Source: Rhineura floridana (taxonomy: Eukaryota; Chordata; Lepidosauria; Squamata; Rhineuridae). From it: a DNA stretch of 64,000 nucleotides. The notes under the pieces were generated by a model. That model was not told the origin of the DNA. It saw only the letters and a program-made list of their open reading frames with translations, and did no database searches. Below, in pieces: positions 10,801-25,800 of the stretch. The stretch spans positions 130,336,738 to 130,400,737 of the forward strand of contig NC_084480.1 of the NCBI RefSeq assembly GCF_030035675.1. Reading direction: 5' to 3'. Position 1 is the first letter of the stretch; each line of letters begins with the position of its first letter. The translations under genes were made by a program, and so were the position numbers.

Positions 10801-13800
10801 TCTTTCCAGAAGAGGAGGAACCCTCTGTCCCACAACCCCAGATGACTTCCTGCCTTCATTATGAGGGGGAGCTTTATCTCTATGTTAGATCTGATCAAAG
10901 TCAGGATCATTCAGACCATGGTATTCCCAATCTCTATGTATGGATGTGAAAGTTGGACAGTGAAAAAGGCGGATAAGAGAAAAATCATTTGAAATGTGGT
11001 GTTGGAGGAGAGCTTTGTGCATACCATGGACTGCGAAAAAGGCAAATAATTGGGTGTTAGAACAAATTAAACCAGAACTGTCACTAGAAGCTAAAATGAT
11101 GAAACTGAGGTTATCATACTTTGGACATATCATGAGAAGACATGATTCACTAGAAAAGACAATAATGCTGGGAAACACAGCAGGGAGTAGAAAAAGAGGA
11201 AGGCCAAACAAGAGATGGATTGATTCCATAAAGGAAACCACAGACCTGGACTTACAAGATCTGAACAGGGTGGTTCATGACAGATGATCTTGGAGGTCGC
11301 TGATTCATAGGATCGCCGTAAGTCGTAATCAACTTGAAGGCACATAACAACAACAAGTTATTTAGTTGTTCAATTGATCAGTCCATTTTGTCAAAGCATT
11401 CTGTGAAGCCAAGAATGCTCCTTTGTAAATGAAGGAAAAATGTTTCATCATGGTGTCATATTTTAGGAAGGGCAGGAGTGTAGGCTGCTGGTTCCCATGC
11501 ATGGCAGCAGAGAGAGGCCAACCTAGCAGCATAGCGAAGCTTCCTTTTCTGGCCATTTATCACTGCAGGTATCTGAACAGGAACACATGCAGTCACCAGT
11601 GGCAAAAACCATTGCCTAGGGTTGCCCATGATTCCTAGCTTGCTTGCTGCAAGAACCAGGGATTAGCCTTTCTATGCGATCCGGTCTATCTGCTCTGTAA
11701 AGCTCCTATGAAGGATTGGGCTTGGGTCTAATTCAAAGGGTAGGTGTTGAAAGGACTGAGTATACTCATTAAAGTAAAACACAAGACAGATGTTGATGCA
11801 AGCGATTTAATATACAGGGAGTCAGGCAAAACTAAAACCTTTCTTGTTGTTCAGATACTTCAAACAAAATCCTTGACCAAAACTTTTTGGGCCAGTCAAA
11901 TGCCCAAAGTCAGGAGTGGGAAGGGTCAATGGTACATGCACCTGGCCTCCCAGCAGCGGCATTGCAACCACTTACTGGGAGGGTAAGGCAGTGGGGAGGT
12001 CTACACTGAGCAGATGCTAATCTGGAGCAATGTCCCCATCTGTCCTTTTCCGCTCTTGGTAAGTGATAGTAGCATCACTCATGGGAGGCCAGGTGCATGT
12101 TGCCACTTGTCTTCACCTGCTGCTTCTGTCCACAGCTCTGTTCTTTTAGTATTTAACTAAACAGACTTAACTAATCACGGTCCAGTTGAGCTGTTCACTG
12201 GCCAGAAAGGTGTGGCGGAGGAATAGGGGCAGATTGCATTGCTCAGAGGTTCCCAAGCTGTGATCTGTAGACCAACAGCAGTCCATGAGCTTCTTTCAGG
12301 TGGCCTGTGGCATGCCTGTGGATTTGTGTTTGAAGACAGGAGGTAACGCATCCATCACATCAAATATTCATATTGGTTTTTACTGTATTTTTATTCTTAC
12401 ATTGTATTACAATTTGAACTCTACAGAATAAAACAAAATACAGTATATAAGAAATCAAAGAAGAAATAAAGATACAATTAAAAATCATACAGCACCTGGC
12501 ATGGTGCATAACAGTTACTACGGTTTTCAAGTGGACCGTAAGGAAAAAAAGTTTGGGAACTACTGGCATAATTAATTAAATAGCTGTTACAGTACTAGCT
12601 TGTGACACCACAGTGGTCAGTAGTGATGATATCGTCATCTTCAACATGAGAATATTGATGAATAATGAAACACATTTATTTGACAACAACTAATACATTT
12701 ATTGTGCCATTACAATAAAGTAACATAAAAAACAACACAGGTCATATTCCACACTTCTGTACCTGTCAAGAAGACAGGTCCTTGCCCTGAGGAGCTTCCA
12801 ATCTAAAATTTGACAAACAGGAAACAGCAAGAGAAGAGGATTCAATTCAGGACACCAATTCTATACCCGTTTAAATGAATACAGTAGGGCTTACATCTGA
12901 GTAAAACAAACAGGATTGTGTTAGTAACCAGAGCCATACTTTCTCCTCGATATAATTAATTATTACATATGCAAGATTGTCTTATATATAACTCCCATGG
13001 AGAAAAAAGCAAATATCACGCTCAGGAATATTATGTTTCTTTAAGCCATGCCTGGCTTATTTCCTGATATGCAGAAAGACCCTCCCTGACCTGGAGCAGG
13101 GTATTTAAGTATCATGGATAATAGCTATCAGCTATCTCCAAAGATTCTTTAAAAAACCAACCCTGTAAACTGTAAGCTCTTGCTCAGAGAAAAAGATGTG
13201 GTTGGGGAAAAACAAGAAGCTAAAATGTTAGAAAAGGAGTCTTTCACACCACATGATCACTCCGTACTGTAGTAAGCAAGTTCTCCACATTCTTCCAGTC
13301 CTTCACTAGTGCGGGCACTCAGACATTCACACAAAGTACCTTAGTTTCTTGTGTTTTATAAAAGCAGAGTTTGCTTAACTCGAAATTCCTTCCCATTTTG
13401 ATCAACCACCCCCTCTTAACTACACTGGACATGACACTGTTGCATCTGCCCATTCAAAGTGAAATTGAAGTGTGCAATGACCACACACATGCACTGCTAA
13501 GTGGATTGCCAATGCCACAATGTCTCTGCTCCCAACTACTCACCTGATCTCTATCCCCCACCCAGTCATGAAATATGCAGTCCTAGGCTCAGAGGGAAAA
13601 TAAAGACCTGGTCCTCTTCAAAGTATTACTCTTACTTGGCTTTTGATACCATTGACTACGGTATCCTTCTGGGCCGACTTGGTGAGATGGCTATTGGAGG
13701 CACTGTTTTACAGTGGTTCAGATCCTGTCTCCAGGGTCATTTTCAGAGAATAGCATTGCGTGATTCTCTTTTGGCCCCCTGGCAGTTGTGCTGCTGGAGA

Positions 13801-16800
13801 TCTTGTCCCCCATGCTGTTTAACATCTATATGAAGCCCTTGGGAGCGGTCATCTGGAGATTTGGGGCGAGGTGTCAACAGTATGCTGATGATATCCAGCT
13901 CTATTTCTCTGTAACATCTGAATTGGGAGAGGCCGTGCAAGCCCTGGACCACTGCCTGGACTCGGTGGTGGGCTGGATGAGGGCCAATAAACTGAGTGTG
14001 AATCCTAGCAAGACTCACTGTGGGTTGCTGGTTCCCAAGTTCAGATAATTGGTCAGTTGCCTGCTTTGGATGGGGTCATACTCCCTCTGGAAGAGCAGGT
14101 CCATAGTCTGGGGGTGCTCCTTGATCCATCTTTGTTGCTAGAGGCCCAAGTGACCTCCGTGGCTAGGAGTGCCTTTTACCAGCTTCAGCTGGTAAGACAG
14201 CTGTGGCCATTTCTGGACCAGGATAGCCTGACCACTGTTGTCCACCACTGGTAACCTCCAGGCTGGATTACTGTAATGCACTCTATGTAGGGCTGCCCTG
14301 GAGGTTGGTCCAGTAGCTGCAGCTGGTGCAAAATGCGGCAGCGAGACTGCTCACTGGGGCAGGGTATCACCAACATGTTACCCCGCTGCTGAAAGAAATG
14401 CACTGGCTGCCCATTTGCTACCCGGCCAAATTCAAGGTTCTAGTTTTGGTGTACAAAGCCCTATACAGCTTGGGACCAGGATACCTGAAAGACTGTCTTA
14501 TCCCTGATATACCCAGTTGATCATTTTGCTCTGCAGGTGAGGGCCTCCTGAAGATATCATCTTATCAGGAGGTCTGTTCTGCACAACATAGGAAATGAAC
14601 CTTTAATGTGGCAGCACCTACTCTGTGGAATTCTCTACCCTTAAATATTAGACAGGCGCCATCTCTGTTATCTTTTTGGCGCCTATTGAAGACCTTTCTC
14701 TTGCTTTTTAATATGTTTTTAAACCTTTTCTTTTTTTAAACAAATATGTTTTAACCTTTTTTTAAAAGATGTCTTTAAAGCTTTTGTTTTAAAAAGAATT
14801 TTTTTAAAAAAATTGTTTTGTTAAAGTCTGTTTTTATGATGTTTTAAAGTGTTTTTAGTGCTGTTGTTTGCCGCCCTGGGCTCCTGCCGAGAGGAAGGGC
14901 AGGGTATAAATCAAATAATAAATATATAAATAACTAAGTATTGCTCAGATTTTTGTTTTAACTGAAATTATTGTAAGAAGTTCTTGCTCTTAGCCGTCAT
15001 GGAGTACATCATCATGCGTAAGCCCATAAGAAATTTTCAGATACTTTAAATAAAAAATATGGAAATAAAAAAGGCCCAGTCCAGGACAATAAGAAACCAG
15101 ATTCTCCCCCTCCCCTCACGATGTCAGCCCAAACGTGTTTTTGGTTTTCCACTAGTCTACCCATCCCTGGGACAATAAAAAGAGCCCAGGCTAACCCATG
15201 AGGAACCCAGATCTGATCCCCACTCCCAATGCCAGTCAGATATGGCATTTTGGGGTAGTTTGCCACTACTCTTCTCACTGAACGATGTGAGTGTGTGTGT
15301 GTGTAACCCAGAAGTTGAATATTGGATTCCTAGAGATATAGTGCTGATTTCAAAGTCTGGCCAGCCAGCCACAGAAAGTGAGGGAAATTGTGCTTGCTGC
15401 TTGCAAAAGAAGGGAATACCAACTGAGCCTCAGAGAACAGGCAGATTGCAGATGCATGCATCTGATTGGCTTAGATATAAATGTATGCATCTGATTGGTT
15501 GGGGAGGTTGTTTCTAATCCTGCCCTATCCCTATGGAATTTTCAGTGCATTTCTGAGGAACTTCTAATTAGCTAATATTTTAATCCATTGGGGAAAGTAG
15601 GAAATAAAAACAAAATGGAGATTCAGAGTAGTCCCATGCTCTCCATAAGCCACTCCTACTGGAATTTATTATTTAAACACTTGTTTTCAACCCTGGAAAC
15701 ACAGGTGGAACCAGGGCTGTGGAGTCAGCACGCCAAACCTTCGACTCCGACTCCTCTATTTTTCTGCTGTCCGACTCCACCCAAAATTGCTTCCAACTCC
15801 ACAGCCCTGGAAAGGGCTGTAAATGTCTTTTTAAATTGGAAGCTCTCATAGGAGCATTTTCATCGCTGCCTGAATATGCTCTGATCTTCGCATCACAGCA
15901 TTTGTCTTCATCTGGGTCCTGTGTCATACACTGATACACAAAATGTTTTCCATCTTGAGTTATGGTGAAATGCTCAACTACAGCTGACTTCATGGGAAGC
16001 TTCTTTGACATTTTGAATTTATATTTTAAAAAATTTGTCAAATCAAAATTTATTTTGAAGTCGGAGTCGGAGTTGGTACATTTCTTCCGACTCCACCCAA
16101 AATTGCGTCCGACTCCACGACTCCAACTCCACAGCCCTGGGTGGAACCATAGAGATGGTTGTGATTGGCTGTGCAGTCCAGAGATGATTGGCCAGCATAG
16201 GAGATAGACAAAAGATCAGTGTGTCTATAAATGCAAGGAAGTGTATTGAATATGAATGTAAGGAACAGAAAAGGAGCTGGACTATTGCATGGGGGGGGAG
16301 GGTGTTGGGGCTAGGGTGGACAGTGCCCCACTTCTGCTAATGTACCAGCATCCACTGATGTTACTTCTTGATAGTCCATACATCCCATTATTCTTTCCTC
16401 ACAAATTACCATTTTTAAAAAACTCTCTCCCTGGGGAGGGGGGGGGATTGCTAAGAGGTAAAGAAAAGGATGGATTCAGAACTTAGGTACATATCTTTCA
16501 TATGAATTTTCTGATTTTGTAGAATTTTAAATTTCTTCCCTCACAATTTTAGACCCACTGAATGTCCAAAGTGAGTTGCTTGTGTTATGGACTGTGCCTC
16601 TCTTTTCCTCCCCTCCTTCCAGCTACACTGTTGCAGGCCTATGCGGAGAAACAGTTGCCCCTGCAGATATGGTTATTGTGGGGAATGATATCACTGTCAT
16701 GACGCCTCAGATTCTTGTGAATTGCCTTGATGATGGAACTCTGCCTTCCCTTTCATTGTTTACACTGATGATTTTTGATGAGTGCCACAACACAACTGGG

Positions 16801-19800
16801 AGTCACCCTTACAGCGTATTAATGTCCAAGTACTTGGACCTTAAATTCAAGCAACCTGCACCACCACTACCTCAGGTAAGACCTAGTTGTATCATGGAGA
16901 GGGTTGAGAAATATATGCAGTGCACCGAGAGCGTTTTTTCAGTTGTTATAAAAAAGCTCAGAAGCATCTGTAACTATATCTTGTTAGTGGTCCAAAACAG
17001 GGATTCCCAAACTGTGATCTGCAGACCAGCAGTGGTCTGCAAGTTTCATTCAGGTGCTTTGTGGCATGTCTGTGGATTTGTGCTTGAAGATGGGAGACAG
17101 TACATCAGTCATATTAAATGTTCATACAGTGAAAGCTCATTATAACACGGGAGTCGGGGGACAAAGGATGCACCCACGTTTAGGGCTTCTGCATTATAAT
17201 GAAACTGCACTGAAAGGCACTTAAAATTATTACACAGTAGCCGATTGCTATGCACATTAACCGCTCAACTTGCATTCCCCGACATACTATATCCATAAAG
17301 TGATGTATGCAGGATGTAGGAGCTGAACTGCCGCCATTTCCACTATTGCTGGTACTCAAATAAATACATTCCAATGTGTGCTCAGATCATAGGATTGACT
17401 GCTTCTCCTGGAGTTGGGAATGCCAAGAATCTGGATGAGACCATAGAACACATCTGCAAGATTTGTGCCATGCTCAATGCTGAAGTCATTTCGACAGTCA
17501 GAGAGAACACAAAGGACCTGGAGGAAGTTGTTTATAAGCCCCAAAAATGTAAGTGTGCATTCCTTTCTGACAGAGGGAGCTTCTGCCCCATGTCCACTAG
17601 AAGAGATGTGCTGTTTTCCTGTGCCTGCCCACATCTACCTGCGCTGTAAATAGCATTGGGCCTGAGAAAGTGCAGGGAGTGGTGTTGGCATGGGAACATC
17701 CCTTGCAACCTACTTAGGTTTCAAGTTGTGGTGTTCTCTGGCCATGCTGCTGCTTTTCACGCAATGGCACTGGTAGGGCTCATTGTTAGGGGTGAACTGC
17801 ATAGCAGCCATCTCTTTTGAGATTAACCCACAAGGGATTATTTATCACAGCATGTGCAAACCACAGCACGGTGCCATGATCGATGGCTCCACTCTCATCG
17901 TAACATCAACTAAGGCTGCAATCCTAGCCCCACTTACTTGGGAGCCCCATTGACTTAACTAGGACTTTTGAGTAGACATGGTTAGGGTACGTCTAGCGTG
18001 GTAAAGTGGTTAGAGTGCCAGATTGGGATCTGGGAGACCAGAGTTCAGATCCCTGCTTGGACACAAAGTTCACTGGGTGACCTTTAACCAGTCAGTCTCT
18101 CGGCCTCATTCTCTCTACCTCACAAGGTTGTTATGAGAATAAAGACAGGAGGTGGAGAACTCTGCTTGTACATTACCTTGAGCTCCTCAGAGGAAAGGTG
18201 AGATATAAATGTAATAAATTAATTAAATAAGTAAATAAAATACTGCGCTCCTCTGGGGATCCTATTCCTCTATCTGCCCCTTGGTAAGAACAGAGCCCTG
18301 ATGATCGGACCAAAGGTCCAACTAATCTCACGGCCTATTTCCGATACTGGGGAGCCAGATGCTTTCAGGAAGCCACACAAGGAGGGAGGGAGCAACCAGG
18401 CCCTCCCTGACTGTTTTGCTCTCTAGCAACTGAGGCAGCAGTAAAGCTGTACCCCAAGGATGTGGTAAGACCATTTATTTGTGAGAACGTGGTCATAAAC
18501 CAAGCTACTGTGGTTATAGTTGCAGGTGTTTGGGACTTTCACCAATCTGCTTGCTGGACATGGGAAAGTTGTTCGTTGACGGCACAGCTACCCTACATGC
18601 ATGGGACCTTTGCAGCAGCCAAGGCAGATTGAGATTGCATATCTGTATAAGAGAAGTTCCTCTCCGTTTTTTAAAAAACTACATTTTCCGTTGGGGTGTG
18701 GGGATCTAGTAATAATTAACTGATGATAACAAGTTCCAGGTAAAAACTTCTCCTCTTCTTCTCCTTTTTTTTCTTTTTGCTGCAGTCATTAACCTTGTGG
18801 GGAAACGTCCCCAAAATCGGTTTTTTGACATTATTACGCACATGATGTCTGAAACTGAAAGCTTGGCAAGAAAACTTTATGCTATAGGTAAGGACATGAG
18901 ACAGGCTTGAGGAAGTCATTCTTATCTCGTATCTACATAATGTCTTTGAGGTAGCCACTGTTTTTCAGGCACCTTATTGTTACTGTTGTTGTTACTTTGT
19001 ATTATTATTGTAATAATAATGTTCATTATTATTGCTGGTTGTTGTTTGTGCTCCTTTTTACATTGGAACGTTTCAAAGTGACTTGCAGGGTAAAAATAGA
19101 AATAACAAGAAACATTAAAACCAATATAAAAAGCAACCATAAAACAAGACCAAAAGGGCTCATTCAGAAAAATATAATAAAGCAACAAATCCTATCCACC
19201 CTATTTACTAGGATGAGCAATCCCTCCCTTTCCTTTTAATCTTAGCACGATCTTTCTAACTACTTTTTCTTCTTTTTTCTATTTGCTTTCCTTCTTTTTC
19301 TGTTGAATGCTTGTTTTAGCCTTGTAAACAAAACCACCAAAGTTACTAGCCCGTGATTTTATTTTATTTTTACTGGGGACTATTGGAAAGTTGGGGTGTG
19401 TGTGTGAAAGGGCTGCAACTCAGTGATAGAGCATCTATTTGCATGCAGGTTGAATCCCCAGCATTTTTGGGTAGGGCTGGGAATGTCCCCAGTCCGAAAC
19501 CCTGGAGATTTGCTGCCAGTCAGTGTAGGGAATACTGTGCTAGATATGGTAACGGCCTGACTCCATTTAAGGCAGCTACCTATGGCGGAGTGTTCTGTCC
19601 CTCTTCCAGCAGCCAACTGATTTGTTTGCTGGGCATTTAGGAGGGGACTTTCCTTCTCTGCCCCCCCCGCTTGCTTTCTGTCCTGAGCACAGAGAAGAAG
19701 CACTCTATCCACTAGAAGTGGGTGAGAAATTTGGTTCAAGCTGCATCTATCAAATTTGCACTTTCTGAAACAATATGAGAACCGAAACATAGCCGTTCTT

Positions 19801-22800
19801 CAAGATTTGCACTTACTCAAATTTTGCAGTGCAATTTGCCAACCAGTAAAGTTTACAAAAATGCCTATGTTAGGGGAAAGTGTGTGCAAAAATGAATATA
19901 TGAGTGAAAATCAGGGCTGTGGAGTCGGTACATCAAACCTCTGACTCCTCTATTTTTCTACTGTCTGACTCTTGACTCTGACTCCTTCGTAAATGGCAAA
20001 TGTATATTATTTATTTATTATTTGATTTATATCCCGCCCTTCCTCCCAACAGGAGCCCAGGACGGCAAACAGAAACGCTAAAAACACTTTAAGACATCAT
20101 AAAAAGACCTTAAAATACATTAAAACAAAAAAATTAAATTATTAATTTTATTTTGAAGTCGGAGTCGGTATATTTCTACCAACTCCAACTCCACCCAAAA
20201 TTGCTTCCGATTCCATGACTCCGACTCTGACTCCACAGCCCTGGTGAAAATAACATACCAAAATGCATTACGTGATGAGAAATTGCTTGCAAAAAATGTG
20301 TACATTAGGCAAAACTGCCTACAAAAATGTGTTCAGTGAAGAGAAATTTGCACCCAAAATGCTGGAGAATTTTCATGAGAATTTTTTTTTAAAAAAATTG
20401 CAAATTGCTGCAGAAGTGTGGAGAACTGAATTTAAGATTGGAAAAATAAGAAACTGGGAGAACTGAAATTACTATCCACTCACTTGCCTGCCTGCACATC
20501 CTTGTCATGGCTACCAGACTGGTGTTTCAATACAAGTCTAGTTTGCTTGGTCTTGATCTGTTTTTCAGGTAATACCAGGTTTAATGGAGCAGTAAGGTTC
20601 AAATATTGCTGGCAGGTTGTTTTTTTTTTTTAAGCCCCAATGGCAGCAGTGCTGTGCACAGAAAATCGGGTATAACAGGGCAAGAGCTAGGACTAGAAGC
20701 ATGTTAAGCTTGGCCTGGTAATGGTTTCTATAGTATTAGTCATCCACACAACTGTTTGCTTATCTGGATTAGATCAAGGTTGTGGGAGGTCAGCCTGTGG
20801 CAGTCAGAGATTTGGGGGGTGGGGGTGTTGTAGCACTCCTGGATGAGAGCTGATTGGTTATGACACAACTGTGGACCTGCATTCCTGCCTTTTCTGTGCT
20901 ATGCTGCAATTGCCTGTGTGAACACACATGCCCGCATACTGTGAGAGCTTTGAGACTTCATGTATGACATTCACTTTCTAAACTAGACATAGTTCCTATT
21001 TAGAAAGTTAATTTCATACCTAGGTCTTATTGCTGTGTGTGTACCTTTGTATACAGTAGTAACTATATACCTGTTTTCTCAACAGATGCTATGTCCAACA
21101 TCAGTAGTAGTTGTTTCGGAACCCAGAAATATGAACAATGGATAGTTGACATACAGAAGAAATGCCGAGTGTTAAAGCTGCCAGACAAGGATGAAGAAAG
21201 CCGGGTGTGCAAAGCTCTTTTTATCTACACAGAGCATCTTCGGGTGAGTAGCTGCTCTGTCCTGAGAAACAAGCTATTTCCCCTTCCCTGTGCATCCAGG
21301 AGTTAACAGAGAAGGGCTTGTGTTTTGCCTGCCCCACTTGGGTTGATGCTGCTATAGTCACTGATGGAATTCCACATGATCATTCTGTAACCAGATTACC
21401 TATTCATCTCTCTGTGATGGCAGAAACTAAGGGTCAGCAGGACACACTACCATGTGTTCAGGCAGTGTTCTCCATGGCATCCCAGGCCACATTTTTTGTG
21501 TGAGAGGGAGATATTTGGAAAATTACCTAATTCCCTGGGAAGGAGGACTGGTTGTTAAACCACACTGGGAACTGTAGCTCTGTGAGGGGAATTGGAGTCT
21601 CCTAAAAACTCAGCACCCTTGACAAACTACAGTTCCCGGGATTATTTGGGGGAAGCCATTAATTGTTTAAAGTGGTATGGTACTGCTTTAAATGTATAAG
21701 GCAGATGTGGCCTACTATACAAAGATAAAATGTACATTCATTGCTCCACCCACCTTTGCCTCTGGCCCTGCTCACCACTGGCATGTGGCCCTTGGAAGGA
21801 TGACCAGAAGGGAATGTGGTCCTCAGACTGAAAAAAGTTACCCATCTCTGTTTTAACCCAAAAGATGAGTGTGTATTATAAAAAGCTTTACATTTTTTAT
21901 ATATATCCAGAAATATAATGATGCCCTCATTATTAATGATGATGCACGTACTCAAGACGCATTGGCTTATCTGAAGGAGTTCTTTGAGAATATCAGAAGT
22001 GGAGGATTTGATGAAATAGAACAGAAGCTGGCACTGGACTTCGAAGGTACTTCATAGCAAGATATCCTTATACAATATTACACCCAAAAGGCAGTCCCCA
22101 CCTTTGAAATAGCAGGATGGCAAATGCTCGGCTCATCAAATGGAGTTGAGTAGAGTCGCACATCAAGACCAGGTGCTAGACAAGCTTTCTCAGAAAGAGA
22201 AACTTCTGACTTCAAAGTATTGGAGAAAGTAGCCAGTTACACAACCCAACTGTGGCAAATAGCAAAATTGAAACAATGTGTAAATGAATGTGATATCTAT
22301 TTATTTATATGCTACTTAATTGCAAAAGCAGTTTATAAGTATAAACCCCAGTGATGCAAACATTAAAATATACACATAATTTAAAATATGCAATAAGACA
22401 ATCCAGTTGTGATGTTCTGCTTGTGCAGTGGATTTGCATTCATGGAAATGGGATCTCTCCTTTCACTCCTCCTCCCTCCTTCCTCCTCATCTCCCCCTCC
22501 CCAAATCTTTGGGGAGGGCTGCAGGGAGGAGGAGAGGAAGTCACACTGCATTCACTGATGTAACATTGAACCTCACCCAGAGAAAATGGAGCAAACTCTT
22601 TTTTGTGGCAGCTGACGCTTTATTTATCTGTTTAAAAATATTTATATACTGCTTTTTACAGGCTAATCATGGTTTACATAACAATATCTAAAACTAGACA
22701 ATGTAATCACAATATTGTGACAAAACATGCTGAGTGCTCAGGGAGTTACATAATACACTATAAATCATATATTCTTTTTAAAGTGTGATATGAAATCTGC

Positions 22801-25800
22801 ATTATTTTAACAGTTGTAGGTAAGACAAACATTTTTCTTGATTTATTTTCAGTATTCACTTTTACGTTCTATAAAGGTCTATGAAATAAACTGCTGAGGA
22901 TGTGATAGAGAGTAATAGCTGGAGTTCCTTTATGTTGCAGAAGGAGCATTTTAGAGACACAGTTGTGAAGAAAGTGTATTTGAAGTATAAGTTGGAAGCA
23001 AGGGGCTAGTTCTCAATGAGGTGATAAATCTGTGTCAGGCTGTACCATCTCAGACTGCACATGTGGGCTTATATGACTGACAGCTCTTCCATACCAAGAA
23101 AATTCCTTGCACATAGAAAGGTAGCATCTTGGAGAAGGCTAGCCATTCTGTAACATCTAGTTTTCTCCAAGCAAGCTTTTTTTTTATGGAAGAGAGTTGT
23201 TAGGTTACCTGCAGACTGAAGCAGTGCAGTCCAGATACCACCTCAATAGGATATGAAACATCCACGAAAGACTGATGAAAATTTTCAGTCTGATGAAATT
23301 TTGCTGCTTTCTAAAGAGAATTTTGAAGTGTACGCAGGAGAGGAAAAACAAGTGCAAGAGAATTGGGGAGTGCCAAAGTTGGCTGGTCTGTTACTAATGA
23401 AACTCTTATAAGGTTGCTGAGAGGATAAATCAAGATAACCTCATTGATGTTGCCTGAGGTCTTAGGGTGAAGGGTGGAATACAAATATTTTACAGTAAGT
23501 CACTTCAGCTAATTTTTGTAAGAGAAATAACCAACAAGCATGATAAAAATGTAAAATATACTGTAATAATGTTCATAATCTTCTGATTTTGATAAGGAAC
23601 CTTTATACAGATACCAAGCTTCGAGTTAGGGTAGGTAGGGAAGGTCAGCTGTCGGGTAATTGACTCAAGTAAAGAAGTGAAACAAGGTTGCTTATTAGCA
23701 CCCTTGCTGTTTAATATATATGTGAACCACATTATAGATCAATTAGTTGATAATTCTCCTGTGCATGTAAAATATGATATCAGGTGGGTAGCTAGCTCCA
23801 CCTAGTGGCTGAAGGCAAAAGAGCACTGTTGAAGTTTTTTTCGAAGGTCCATTCCTGGTCTGTGTCTGTTCCTGCCTCAGGGTTTTTTTGCCTTCACCGA
23901 ACACGGTTGGCCTGTATTGTTTCTTGTGTATTGTTTTTCATGTTAGTGATTAGTGTTGTTTTTTCCTTTACTGTTTCTTCTAACCCTTCCCTTCCAGTTA
24001 ATTTTTTTTTTAAAAAAAATACCTTGTGTTCCTTCCCTTGGAAGTTTCCTTCGTGGCAAGGAGCACCCAGACCCTCCACACGGTTCCTGGAGCCTTCTGC
24101 CTCTTCAGTACCCCCTCCCTCTCTCCCTCTCCCACCAACTTCGATACCATTCTCTGTTGAGAGCAAGCCACTGCGGCAGCCGCCTTAACATCCAAGGCTG
24201 CCTTCCCTCAGGAGGCAGCGTCCCAGCTCACGCCCGAGGCTTTTTGCACCCTTTAGTAACGGCCAGCCATTTTCCCGTGCTTCAGCGGTAGAGGGAAACG
24301 ACGGACAGGTGCCATTGTCTTCCTGAGCTTGCAACCGCCATCTCCCCCCCCCCATCAGAAAGCCAGTGAGGAGGACGGCTACAGCTGCTTTTGGGTTCTG
24401 CATTTTGCCCCCCCAAGCCGCCACTTTAACAGCCTTCTGCCAGGGCAGCGCTGATCTTCGCCACCCGCAGGGGCTCCCCCCACGTCTTTCCAGCTGCCGT
24501 TTCCACGGGCTCCTTTTTTACCCCCGTAAGCCCCGCAGCATGTTGCTCCCATGGGGAAAGAAACCCGCAAAACGGAAAACCTCTCAAAGATTTTGAAGCT
24601 GCTCCCCCCACACCTGCAGCAGACGCAGCGTCGATGCCCTTTCTCACCCAGGTCACAGGGCAGTCGCATACTTTGGGGGATCACTCAGAAGCAGTGGTAG
24701 CCCGCCCCTCTACCGTCAGGCACAAGGTGGCTGAGGCGCAAGTTATGGCAGGCAGGGCAGCTATGGAAGGCAGGATGCCTGTTACCGATAAGACGACCAG
24801 TAGAGACAGGCAAGACTCTGTTCAACATCCAAGGAACCAGAGGGAACTGGAATCCTTGTCTGACGAGGAAGGCAGTCAGCCTCACCCTTCGTTGGATACT
24901 ATTTTTTCCACCGCCTCCTCTCCTGAAGCCTTCACAGACTTTTTGGAAGAACCAATCCTTGTGCAACAGATCCCAGAGGCAGGGGGGCAAAGGCTCCATT
25001 TTTCTTATACTCAGGCTCAGCCTATCCAGTTGCACCTGTCAGCCCACTCAATTCAACAACTGAAGGAACAGCTCAGGGATTCCCTCTTAATGGATCTGGC
25101 TAGAGATTTGTCCTCTTCATCTATTCCTCGAGTTCTTTCTCAGCAAGTATCAGCGCCCTCGCCCTCTCAGGCTCCATCTAGTTCACAGCCTTTGCAGGGC
25201 CCACCTACAAGCCGTTCAGCCGCAGCTCCACTTCCTGCACCTAACCGCACATCTCCAGATCCCTGTGCTGCATCTCAGGGCAGGCACCTTCAGCCTCCAG
25301 AGCAGGTGCCTCTTGACACAGACCGTGACTTAATGATTTTGGACAAAGAGGAATGGAGTGGGGAGTCAGAATCTGAGGAGATTTCATCCACTAGGATATT
25401 TCAGGAGCCTCATTTCCTTCCTCTGCTATGCAAGGCAATGGAAGCTCTTACTCTCACTTCTGCAGAGGATCCTCCTACCTCTACATCGAGAGTCTCAGCA
25501 GTGTGTCCAGATCCAAAACCTAAGTCTAGAGCAGTGGTTCTCAAACTTTTTTGGTTTGCACCGTGCTGTAAAACATATAAATTTTTTCTGGTGCACTTCG
25601 TGTACAAAATTAAAAATATATTAATATATTTCTATACAAATGGGTTTCTTCTCATTTTTAAAATATACTTTTCATAATATTTGCAGCACACCTAGTCACC
25701 TCTTGCGGCGCACCAGTGTGCCGCGGCCACTGTTTGAGAATCACTGGTCTAGAGTATTGAAGCTCCCTTCTCTTCTCCCGAAGGTGCTCAAGTCAGAGTT

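Noticed and set aside
24185-25035. Long minus-strand open frames in the GC-rich DIRS left part
   Set aside because: Antisense shadows of the DIRS gag-like region with no family resemblance.
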